Source: Rhynchopus sp. YZ270_cl-10 (taxonomy: Eukaryota; Euglenozoa; Diplonemea; Diplonemida; Diplonemidae). From it: DNA of 64,000 nt. Below, piece by piece: positions 55,040 to 64,000 of this stretch. The stretch spans positions 186,001 through 250,000 of the forward strand of contig OZ037933.1 in the NCBI GenBank assembly GCA_964035575.1, written 5' to 3'. The position numbers were made by a program, and so were the translations under genes. Under the pieces are notes generated by a model that had not been told where the DNA came from, ran no database searches, and worked only from the letters and a program-made list of their open reading frames with translations. Numbering within the stretch: position 1 is the first letter of the stretch; the number at the start of each line of letters is the position of its first letter.

Positions 55040-55063
55040 TAGGGGGGGGGGGGGGGGGGGGTA

Positions 55064-56252
55064 GGGGGTACGACTCCAGCCATTTTTTGCGCACGGAAAA
55101 TTCATTTGGCATTATCTGGTCATCTCCAAGGCAACTGCGGGTGAAAAACACCCTCAGAGTGGGTCACAGGGGGCCTGTGGGTCGAAAAACGACCCAGAAG
55201 CCACCCCAGAATACAAAAAAATGGAAAAAAATAGTGAAAAAACGGCTTTTTTCACGTTTTGGCCACTTTGGGCAAAATAGCGATTTTTCGAGAAAAAAAT
55301 CAAAAACCGGGATATTTTTTGACATCACAAAGCCTCCTTTGGCACAAATATACCCCAAAAGTGGCCTGTGAGTCCATTCCAACCTGTTTTGGACATATTT
55401 GACACTTTTGGAAGTGTTTTTTTGGTGTTTTTAGGTCAAAAAAATGCCCAAGACGTCCCCAAGACATCCCCAAGACACTTTGCACACCCCCTGTTACGGT
55501 CATATTTTTTTCGTTTTTTTGCCTGAAACCCCCAAAATACCCCTCCCGGACCCCACATAGTCCCGAATATCCATCACACACCCACTCAGAGTGAGTAGAA
55601 GCACCCCAAAAAAAATATTTTTTAAAGCCCTAAAATTGTGCTTCAGTTTCGGCAGCATCCATGTTGAAGTTGAAGGGCTTTAAAAAATATTTTTTTTGGG
55701 GTGCTTCTACTCACTCTGAGTGGGTGTGTGATGGATATTCGGGACTATGTGGGGTCCGGGAGGGGTATTTTGGGGGTTTCAGGCAAAAAAACGAAAAAAA
55801 TATGACCGTAACAGGGGGTGTGCAAAGTGTCTTGGGGATGTCTTGGGGACGTCTTGGGCATTTTTTTTGACCTAAAAACACCAAAAAAACACTTCCAAAA
55901 GTGTCAAATATGTCCAAAACAGGTTGGAATGGACTCACAGGCCACTTTTGGGGTATATTTGTGCCAAAGGAGGCTTTGTGATGTCAAAAAATATCCCGGT
56001 TTTTGATTTTTTTCTCGAAAAATCGCTATTTTGCCCAAAGTGGCCAAAACGTGAAAAAAGCCGTTTTTTCACTATTTTTTTCCATTTTTTTGTATTCTGG
56101 GGTGGCTTCTGGGTCGTTTTTCGACCCACAGGCCCCCTGTGACCCACTCTGAGGGTGTTTTTCACCCGCAGTTGCCTTGGAGATGGCCAGATAATGCCAA
56201 ATGAATTTTCCGTGCGTTTGGTCCCAGCCAAAATGGCTGGAGTCGTATCCCC
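55064..56252. mobile_element. Fold-back element, 1.19 kb, near-perfect palindrome, TA duplication
   Basis: Arms 55064-55631 and 55674-56252 are almost identical reverse complements around a 42-base loop. The ends GGGGGTACGACTCCAGCC and GGCTGGAGTCGTATCCCC are bordered by TA. Mirror-image open frames in the arms are an effect of the palindrome, not genes. The flanks are G-runs (55042-55061 and 56255-56297). Confidence 0.9.
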
Positions 56253-56254
56253 TA

Positions 56255-56297
<43 letters not shown>
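56255..56297. repeat. Poly-G tract, 43 bases
   Basis: Uninterrupted G run immediately after the TA of the fold-back element. The length in the real genome is uncertain because such runs sequence poorly. A quadruplex could form. Confidence 0.8.
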
Positions 56298-56299
<2 letters not shown>

Positions 56300-57118
56300 C
56301 TTTGTTAATACTCTACTACTTAACTTTACACTGTTCGCCCTGCGCTTCAGCGCAGCTCTCTCTCTCTCTCTCTCTGCTTTGGTTCTCTTGGCTATGTTGC
56401 ACGGTGGGGTATAGCTTCTAAGCTGGGTCTCAACTAGAGGGTGTGACCACACCCGCTAGTTGAGGCTCTCGTTTGACTCCAGCTCAGAGGGCTGGACCCC
56501 ACCGTGTGCCACAAAACCACACCCAAAGGGTGGGGTCCACCCTCAACCAAACAAAACGATAGGATTACCTCACAGCTTTGTTCCCTTTGTGAATTTTTTT
56601 TTTTGATGAATCTAAAGGAATACTATGGTATCAATAGCCATCTTTCAACCCACAGAACAACGGGGAAACGACCGGGCTGTAGGAAAACAAAAGATCATCG
56701 CTCAGAGGTGATCACACCTCTATACAACACCTTAAAGTTTTTTGGGAAGAGCTGCGTCCACCCCACCACCACCACCACTGGCTTCGCACCCTTCCACTGC
56801 ATTGCATTGCATAAAAACACTATCGGTCCCCAATATGACTCATATGTAACGCAACGCAACGCAAGCATGCAGTCTCCTCCGCAACGCGCCAGGGGGAGCA
56901 GATCGCTTGGCATGGTGGTTGGGCTGGGAAACAATGTACCTTTTGGTATGACCGTAGTAGGGGTGCACCTCCCAATCAAATGCCCATTTTATTCGTCTTT
57001 TTAACGCAATGCGACTGCAAGCATGCAGTTTTCTGTAGTGCGCAACGCTCCAGAGGGCAGATCGCTTGGCATGGTGGTTGGGAAACAATGTACCTTTTGG
57101 TATGACGGATACACACTG
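56298..57118 (+). other. Intergenic with two tandem short-repeat units
   Basis: Units at about 56850-56990 and 57003-57118 contain GCAAGCATGCAGT, GCAACGC(G/T)CCAG, CAGATCGCTTGGCATGGTGG and ACAATGTACCTTTTGGTATG, related to the 3' part of the GACTTGAAATAC family. The second is cut by the 3.6-kb element. A (CT)n tract lies at 56358-56378. No gene seen. Confidence 0.5.
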
Positions 57119-57131
57119 TACACGGCGGGGT

Positions 57132-57307
57132 CCGCACACCCCGAGGGTCCGTAAAACGGCATGTTAGGACACTCCCTCTTTACGGAGTGTCATTACGTAC
57201 CCTAGGGTACGTAATTACGGACCCTAGGGTACGTAATTACGTACCCTAGGGTCCGTAATTACGTACCCTAGGGTCCGTAATTACGGACCCTAGGGTACGT
57301 AATTACG
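57132..57307. repeat. Subterminal palindromic array, left end of the 3.6-kb element
   Basis: About six units of GGGT(A/C)CGTAATTACG(T/G)ACCC joined at CCTAGG, each self-complementary. A matching shorter array lies at 60612-60675 near the right end. Confidence 0.85.
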
Positions 57308-57660
57308 GAGCCTCCCAGGGAAAGGGACTCTCGAAAAATTTTTTTTGCCCCCGTTTAGGGCTAATTTCGACGATTTGAGGCCATTAAAAGCAAAATTTGG
57401 CACTTTTGAGCATCTGTGGGGGTCTAAAACGCAGTTTAGAGTACCACAATTTTTAGTGGGTTTTACCGAAAACAAGTCAATTTTTGGGCCGAAAAAAAAT
57501 TTTTTTTGACATCACAAAATTGCCCTTGGTGGGCCTATGTGTCCTCAATGCTGGGCGAAAAATGCAAATATAGCTATTTTTAACTTTCACACACAATTTT
57601 AACGGGTTTTACCTGTGTACCTGTGTACCTGTGTATCTGTGTACCTGTGTACAGGATATT

Positions 57661-57945
57661 TGTTGTGAAAGACATCTTCCACCATGCATTGAGGAGGGTA
57701 AGACAGTGGTCGCAGTTTGTACTTGATAGCATTACAACATTTAACTTCTCCACGGGGGTCTTGGGCCGTTCACTCGGTTATACCTTGACCAGCGGAAGAT
57801 ATTCTTGAGGCCTTTTTGGTCTCTAGAATATCCGGTATTCCCGAACGGAGGCGCACTTTGTGTGTTACTACGACCTGGCAATTTCCAGCAGTAGGTTAAG
57901 TAATCTTTCTTGTAAATTGTTGGATCATTATCTCCTCAGTGCATG
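57661..57945 (+). mobile_element. MITE copy 1, about 285 bp, terminal repeats eroded
   Basis: Over 90% identical by eye to 60156-60460, from AAGACATCTTCCACCATGCA to CTCCTCAGTGCATG. The last inverted-repeat bases at its right side are missing or changed. Both copies lie in direct orientation inside the 3.6-kb element. Confidence 0.75.
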
Positions 57946-58265
57946 AATGCCCCACGTGACTGGACACTTTTGTGTTTGTCATGTGGAGCTGTGGTTGCTT
58001 TTTCACGACTTTTTTCCTTGTACACCAGTGTACCGTGTACCGGGGTACCTGGGCCGAAAATACACCAGTACCCAGGTGCCTGGGTGCCCAGACACACCAC
58101 TGTACCCAGAATCCAGTCTCCCACCCAGAAAACCTACTCATACACCAGAAAAGTGAAAATAGCTACTCGATCAGAAAAGTCGGCTACGACCAGAAAAGTA
58201 GCTGGGAAAAGTTCAGAAAAAGCCAGAAAATTTCAACAAAACGCATTTTTAGGTTCTCGAAGACA

Positions 58266-58648
58266 CTGGGTACTGGGTACTGGGTACTGGGTACTGGGTA
58301 CTGGGTACTGGGTACTGGGTACTGGGTACTGGGTACTGGGTACTGGGTACTGGGTACTGGGTACTGGGTACTGGGTACTGGGTACTGGGTACTGGGTACT
58401 GGGTACTGGGTACTGGGTACTGGGTACTGGGTACTGGGTACTGGGTACTGGGTACTGGGTACTGGGTACTGGGTACTGGGTACTGGGTACTGGGTACTGG
58501 GTACTGGGTACTGGGTACTGGGTACTGGGTACTGGGTACTGGGTACTGGGTACTGGGTACTGGGTACTGGGTACTGGGTACTGGGTACTGGGTACTGGGT
58601 ACTGGGTACTGGGTACTGGGTACTGGGTACTGGGTACTGGGTACTGGG
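58266..58648. repeat. Satellite, 7-bp unit GGGTACT, about 55 copies
   Basis: Essentially perfect tandem repeat. It gives long artefactual frames (YWVLGTG on plus, TQYPVPS on minus). Just before it, degenerate CACCAGTGTACC / CAGTACCCAGGTGCC words (58025-58090) look like the seed. Confidence 0.95.
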
Positions 58649-60143
58649 CACCCAGAGAAAGCACCTTAAAAGCAGCGAAGGCGCAGGTTACGGGGAAGAC
58701 AAGGTATGTAATTATGTTTAACTTTCAGTTACTAGTGAAGATTGAACAAAAAAATGCCGCATATTTCAACTTGTTCGTGTTTTCAACTCGAAATAAACGC
58801 GTAATGTTCACACTATTAAATAGCTATTTTTTTACGCACCAATCATTTTGTGTCACCTCATGACATGAAGGAGGAAATAGAAACAAAGCATTTTGAACAC
58901 ACTTGCGGTTCTGGGGACGAACCGCGCTGCAGAGCCACTCCTCAGGTCGAGGTGTGTGCGTTTCACCACAACCTCTCCCATGGGTTTTATCGTGTGATGA
59001 GTGTTACGTTTCTATTTGGTTCCACAGGCGCTCGTTACCGCTTCACATAATTCACCTCGCTTCACTCGAACCATTTGTGCAGCAGGTCACTCTCTCGACC
59101 TGTAGCGTGGAAAAAATCTATCTTATTTCACGGCAATAAATAGCCTTTTTTATTAACCTCACCTTTCCCGACTACTACGTTTGTATACCATAACTTAATC
59201 ACACCCCACATTTACACTTATACAGGATCGTGAAGTCTGAACTGCACCCGCGATTGCGATGAGAAGCTTCACCGCGGTCCGACATTCAACAACTCAAAAT
59301 CTACCCGCATCAATCTATTCTGAGTTTGCGGACGAAGATCTGGGTGGAGGGGGGTGGGTACACTTAGTCAGTCACTGCTATAGCCATTGACCAAGGGAGC
59401 ATAGCTAGTGCAAGAAATTCGACTTTGGAAACCTTCCGGAAAGTCTGTCCTCTGCTTGCGGAGGACTAGACACAAGAAAATATTGCGTTCCCCCAGAAAA
59501 CCAGTGCACAATTCACACTCCTTGTGGGTGGTCTTGTTGCCTTTTTGGTCAACAGTAATTTTGGCCCAGGCATGCTCTTGAAGCATGACAATTTAGTGTG
59601 TATGGGGCAGGGTGTTGTTTTGTTCTGAATTCTCTTTGTTATAACATCTAAGTCAATCGCGGGTGGTGGTTTGTGTAGCGTGAGGCACTCTTTTTAACAA
59701 ACTTCCTGCGGCTGCTAAAGTGTTATTTCTTCGGATTTAACAACGTACAGCGTAACATAGTGGATTAGCCTGGTCGACACAACCTTTGATAGCTACGGGA
59801 TAACCAACCCCCTTCGACCCCTTGTGGGTTCACTGAACAAGCCCTAGTGGTCGTTAAACGCGATTGACATTTACATTCCTAGAGATGAAAGAACAAGACA
59901 ACACTTCTGTACCCGCGCATCAAAATTGTGGAAAACTTTGCACCCCAAACACCCTCAACAACGCCCGCCAAAAGGCGCCCCTTGTTGCTGGGACTTGGTT
60001 CTCATTGATACACTGCACAGCAGGCATTCCTCTGAGTCCAACGCAGTTTGGCCTGTCTGCAGCGTTGCACCGAAGGTGCACGAAGACAGGGTCTGGTGGT
60101 AAATTTTGCGTCTCGCATTCCCTCAGGGAAGTTTAAAAACTCT

Positions 60144-60472
60144 TGAGCTCGGTTTGTTGTCAAAGAAATATTCCACCATGTATTGAGGAGGGTAAGACAG
60201 TGTTCGCAGTTTCTACTTGATAGCATTACAACATTTAACTTCTCCACGGGGGTCTTGGGCCGTTCATTCGGTTATACCTTGACTACCGGAAGATATTCTT
60301 GAGGCCTTTTTGGTCTCTAGAATATCCGGTCTTCCCGAACGGAGGCACACTTTGTGTGTTACTACGACCTGGCAATTTCCAGCAGTAGGTTAAGTAATCT
60401 TTCTTGTAAATTGTTGGATCATTATCTCCTCAGTGCATGGTGGAAGACGTCTTTGACAACTAACCGAGCTCA
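60144..60472 (+). mobile_element. MITE copy 2, about 300 bp, long inverted repeats
   Basis: TGAGCTCGGTT and TTGTCAAAGA(A/C)AT(A/C)TTCCACCATG on the left pair with CATGGTGGAAGACGTCTTTGACAAC and AACCGAGCTCA on the right. No target duplication is evident outside. Non-coding. Confidence 0.7.
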
Positions 60473-60744
60473 CGACTTTTTTCGGTATGTAACTTGGGAT
60501 AGGCCCACATGATCATGGTCTATCATGTGGTACCTGTGTACCACTCGGTTTGCTCCCAGGGCTTTTCGACCAGCAGTCACACATCCAAACAGTGATTTCC
60601 CACCTTAGACCACGTAATTACGTACCCTAGGGTCCGTAATTACGGACCCTAGGGTACGTAATTACGGACCCGGGTCCGCACTTGAGGGTCCGTAAAGAGG
60701 GTCCGTAAAATTTACGGACCCTCGGGTGTGTGGACCCCGCCGTG

Positions 60745-60837
60745 TAGGGGGTGCATCAAACCCCCCCCCCCCCCCCCCCTTATCAAATGCAGTTGCTGCA
60801 AATCGATTTTCGTGGTTTATGTATGCCATGAATCGCC
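60745..60837. other. Short flank with remainder of the split dispersed repeat
   Basis: GGGGGTGCATCAAAC, a C-run and GATTTTCGTGGTTTATGTAT continue the repeat interrupted by the 3.6-kb element, ending at the stop of the next gene. Confidence 0.55.
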
Positions 60838-62871
60838 TCAAGACGCCTCGGTTTCTAAAGTGTGCTTGAGGAAGGGATAGATGGAGAGAAGCGAGTCGCA
60901 GGCGGTCGGGCCGTCAAAGGTGGTGCACGAGTACGTCTCAGCAACCTTGGAGTACCCTGCCTTGATGAGCTGCGCGTAGATCGCCTGCGTGCACTCAACG
61001 AGGTGCGGACACCCGACATGATGTGTCAACGTTGCCCGCGCTACAATCTGAAATTTGTTTTTGTGCGTAAAGTGTGTATTTATTTATGTGTTGATATTAC
61101 TGCAATACGCTCCCACTGACTACCTGGCCCCGTGAAAAGGAAACTTCTTTGAGGCCAAAAGAAAAAGGAGGTTTTAGAAATCTGAAAATCTTAACGTACG
61201 CTGTTGGTTTCTAAAAATGGGGTAAAAAAAAAAAGAAATCGCGCCCCGAAAAAAATGGGGGAAAGATAGGGTCGAAATGCTTCCTCACCCCAGATCACAT
61301 ATAGTTTTACGAATGAACTCTTCCCCCAGAGAGCACTTCGCTTGGCATGATCCACAGCTTCCCAAAGTGGGAGGCGCCAGGTAAGTGAAACAAGACGCCT
61401 TTGCACGCAAAAAAAAAAGGGGGTGGGGATGAGACTCACGACATACCGTCTCAGCGCAACTCCGTTCAGACTTTGCCTTGGCCACTGTGTTCATACGTAT
61501 CCACATTTCTGCGAAGGGACCACGCACCAGGTAGCCATACCACATACCAAAGATCTGTGAATTGTGATTTGTTTTTTTTTGGACAGCTTTTTTTTGCAAC
61601 CGCTTTTAATCCAAAAAAAATTCCCCTTTTTTTTATACCTTAGGATGCGGTGGCGCCCCATGGTATATGGGTAGGAACCTCTCAAAGACACCCACACTCA
61701 TGAGATTCGGGTACTTCATTGGCAAGAAGAGGTTCTCACTGACCTCCGCCGGCCCTGCCTCCTTGGGATACATGAACAACCCCACTGCGGCACAACGCTT
61801 CAAACGCTCTCCTGCCCACCAATAGTGAGATTCAACCCCGGTACGCGCCAGGGGGACCACCGACACCATATGCCCGGTACCTGGATGCTGCAACGTGCAT
61901 CCATGCACAATCACCTTCCCGTCCACAACCTCCTCGAGGACCTTAGGGAAGCCTTCGGGAATCGTCTTTCCTTCCAGAAGCTCTGCAGAAGGCGGGGCTC
62001 TATACCACGCCTCTGTCCCAAACTCCCAGCAAAGATACTCCACCAAATCCTCCGTTCCATGTGAATACCCCAACCAGCTTCGGGCGGACATATACACCCA
62101 CACCTTCGCGGCAAGGTATTGATCGCCTGCGACAATCAGCAACCCCGAAACGATGCCCCATATTATCGTTGCCGACAGCCCTACCATGACAAAGTCGCGA
62201 ACCCCTCTGTGTCGTGACTTATTCACCAAAGACAGCAATACCACAGGGAACGCCACTGTTTCGAAGGAACGCGAGCCAAACACAAGGTCCCTTTGAGATT
62301 TCGGCGCACCAGACCCGCGAGCTCCAGACCCCTCACCTATCGGAACCGGACCCTCCTTTTGCGGAACCGCTGAGTGCTCATCCGCTAACTCCCTCATATC
62401 GCGACACCACTCTGACACGCGAGCATGGTGTTTTACAGAGGAACGGCTATACAGTATGCCCCTCTTTGCGAGCACATAGTACCGTAGTATGGGGATGTAC
62501 GCGATGAACCGTTCGAGCAGGGTGTGGTTGGGGGAGATGAGAACGTGTTTGCGTAGAGCTTCTTCGAAGTGTACAAGAGGGATTTTTGCTTTGGTTGGTC
62601 GAGGTGCCATATCAGAACGGCTGAGCCCAGATTGAAGTCCGCGTTTTATCACAGCAAGGCGGGCAAAACGACTCTTCGGCTTGCCATAATCCGCGTAAAT
62701 CGGTTCGTGAATCTTTGTCAAAAACCCGCGGCAGTCGGCCGCCCAGACGACATTCTTCCCTCCCCACATCCGGTCCACCCCCATCGACTCCCACACTGTC
62801 TCCCCTTTATAACTCCCACTCTTTTTAATACCGCCCCGCATTGCCCGCAACGTCTCGCGGTATTTATCCAT
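60838..62871 (-). CDS. Multi-exon protein with one clear membrane segment, function unknown
   Basis: Exon 1 is 62871-61639 (411 codons, MDKYRETLRAMRGG), exon 2 61554-61447, exon 3 about 61398-61289, exon 4 about 61061-60838 (stop). Donors are AAG|GTATAA and ACG|GTATGT; acceptors are TTCACAG and TGCAAAG. The first two introns are 84 and 48 bases and keep phase 0. The join of exons 3 and 4 (GTGAGG donor, TTTCAG acceptor) does not keep phase as read, so that boundary is uncertain. An in-frame Met at 63042 exists, but CTACCCTACAG lies 37 bases before 62871. A hydrophobic helix spans residues 225-248. Exons 2-4 are Cys-rich (GSCGSCQAKCSLGEEF, CPHLVECTQAIYAQLIKAGY), perhaps disulfide-paired helices as in mitochondrial proteins. 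No family recognised. Confidence 0.7.
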
Positions 62872-64000
62872 TTTGGATAAAAGGGAGTAAGTGGGGGACC
62901 CTGTAGGGTAGATCAATGTGGAGATGTGGGAGGAGGAGAGATTTTTTGATTGACTTTGAAACCATGGATACGAACCTGTTGGTACCGGGAATTTACCGGG
63001 GGTATTTTTTCGGTTGTCATTACCGGGTATTTTCTGTGGCATGACCGAATGAAAAATTCCGGTAATTTGGGCCTCTTAAAATAAACCCTGTGAATAAGAA
63101 AAATAGGAGGAACTATTTTTGAAGCTTTTTTGTCGTACTGCCAAGAAAGGATAAGGGGGCTGAGGGGGGGGAAAGGGGATGGACGGCTGTTTGTGCTCGA
63201 TGCATAGTAGTAGAAGAGAGGGAAAAAAAACTGTAGTTATTAGTGCAGGCATCTCCGACTGGCCCACTACATGCCGGCCATCCGGATGAAAGCACGATGT
63301 ACATTACCTTGCCTGCAACAGTTAGAAAAAAAAAGACTGGAACTGAAACATTGGCGGGTGGAAAAACAAACAAGAAAAAAAACAACCTGTGCGGTAAATT
63401 TTTTTAGTTTTTTATTTGATTCCAGTAGTTCACCTAGAAGAGAGGGTATTGGGATGCACAACAGACCAAAGCCTTACATCCAGAAGCAAAAAAAAAGGAA
63501 GGGGAAAAGGGAAAAGCTACATTGTGGATGATGGTTGTTTATTTTTTTTTCCTTCTTCCAAGAAACACACCACAATTGTGATATAAAAAAAAGTGAAAAG
63601 GAAGAAGAAAAAAAAAAAGAGACATCGGTGTGCGCAACAAACAGTGCCCATAGGCGGGTTTTGTGGGAGGGCGGCAGGTGGCAAAAAGGGAAAGAGGCAA
63701 TTAGAGGGTGAGGGAGGGGGGGAGGAACTCTGGTCTCGAGGTTCCCTGGTGGGGATCCTGGAGTTTGAGGGGCCCCCTCCTCTGACTTTTTTTTTTTCTC
63801 TTTTTTTTTGAATTTTTTTTTCTTTCTGATGGATCTAGGAGGAAAATAGTCCCCACGAGAGGGGACATAGCTTTTACGAAGAATAGGGAAGGAGGAAGTA
63901 AGCGAGAAGAGAGAAACATTGTTTCATATACATTCTTTTTCTAATGAAAAGAAGGTACAGATGAACAAAAAAAAAAGGAAAAAAAGAACCCCAACACACA
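62872..64000. other. Intergenic, no gene seen
   Basis: Immediately upstream of the previous gene the DNA carries repeated ATTACCGG / CCGGTAAT words (62985-63065). The rest is A/G-rich low-complexity sequence. Short frames cross homopolymers and none is supported. Confidence 0.5.

Larger units (their letters stand above)
57121..60744. mobile_element. Large non-autonomous TIR element, 3.6 kb, TA duplication
   Basis: The left end CACGGCGGGGTCCGCACACC and right end GGTGTGTGGACCCCGCCGTG are inverted over about 34 bases and bordered by TA. The host sequence on both sides (GATACACACTG-TA-GGGGGTGCA) reads as one dispersed repeat, as in CACACCGTAGGGGGTGG at 52641, so the empty site can be recognised. 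Subterminal arrays of GGGTACGTAATTACGGACCC palindromes lie at both ends. Cargo: a 7-bp satellite (58266-58648), two copies of a 290-bp MITE, a dispersed repeat (58855-59030), a GTGCAAGAAATTCGACTTT-type copy (59408) and about 1 kb of unique DNA with no convincing gene (59030-60140). No transposase seen. Confidence 0.8.

Noticed and set aside
55164-56142. Paired identical frames on opposite strands
   Set aside because: Mirror images produced by the fold-back palindrome, not genes.
57943-58863. 306-codon plus frame and mirrored minus frames
   Set aside because: Almost entirely the 7-bp GGGTACT satellite (YWVLGTG / TQYPVPS).
61191-61439. Alternative minus frame over exon 3
   Set aside because: It needs no splicing but lacks phase agreement with exon 2, while the chosen frame joins in phase and keeps the Cys pattern.
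1-64000. Retroelements, viral genes or rRNA
   Set aside because: No reverse transcriptase, integrase, capsid, protease or rRNA-like stretch was recognised on either strand.

Overview
The window is nuclear DNA of a protist with sparse genes. About a fifth to a quarter of the 64 kb is coding. The rest is A/T-homopolymer-rich intergenic DNA crowded with short dispersed repeats, satellites and non-autonomous DNA transposons. Every gene supported here lies on the minus strand: a partial AT-hook/zinc-finger protein, a b561-b5-cyclase fusion, a leucine-rich-repeat protein, a two-exon protein, a 1236-residue EF-hand-like protein, a phosphopantetheinyl transferase, a four-exon repeat protein, a GAF-GAF phosphodiesterase and a multi-exon membrane protein. 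Several start codons sit 1-40 bases after a pyrimidine-run-AG acceptor. Most genes are long uninterrupted frames, with a few GT-AG introns as short as about 50 bases. One-strand gene order, acceptor-like signals before ATG codons and kinetoplastid-like domain styles suggest a euglenozoan, perhaps a diplonemid. This is inference; no spliced-leader gene was seen.

Layout: 1-0.9 kb, partial AT-hook gene. 1-12.4 kb, transposon-rich. 12.4-16.0 kb, DOMON/cytochrome b561/cytochrome b5/cyclase fusion. 17.2-19.3 kb, LRR protein. 21.2-23.5 kb, two-exon gene of unknown function. 23.8-27.5 kb, large protein. 28.3-29.2 kb, phosphopantetheinyl transferase. 29.4-43 kb, transposons and satellites. 43.5-47.3 kb, four-exon repeat protein. 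49.9-52.4 kb, cyclic-nucleotide phosphodiesterase. 52.6-60.7 kb, nested TIR and fold-back elements and a 7-bp satellite. 60.8-62.9 kb, multi-exon membrane protein. 62.9-64 kb, low-complexity DNA.

The most interesting gene is the cyclase. One polypeptide carries a DOMON-like ectodomain, a b561 membrane core with four candidate heme histidines, a cytosolic cytochrome b5, a complete class III adenylyl cyclase domain, a degenerate second cyclase domain and a Cys/His zinc-binding tail. It could couple transmembrane electron flow to cAMP. The phosphodiesterase 34 kb away would degrade the product.

The second theme is mobile DNA. At least fifteen TIR elements can be bounded by target duplications: TA (Tc1/mariner-like), TTAA (piggyBac-like), 6-7 bp, and 9-10 bp. 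They include large near-perfect fold-back palindromes and a 3.6-kb element inserted in a dispersed repeat. Five short repeat families, near 35-40 copies, all read in one direction, opposite to the genes. No retroelement or viral gene was recognised.
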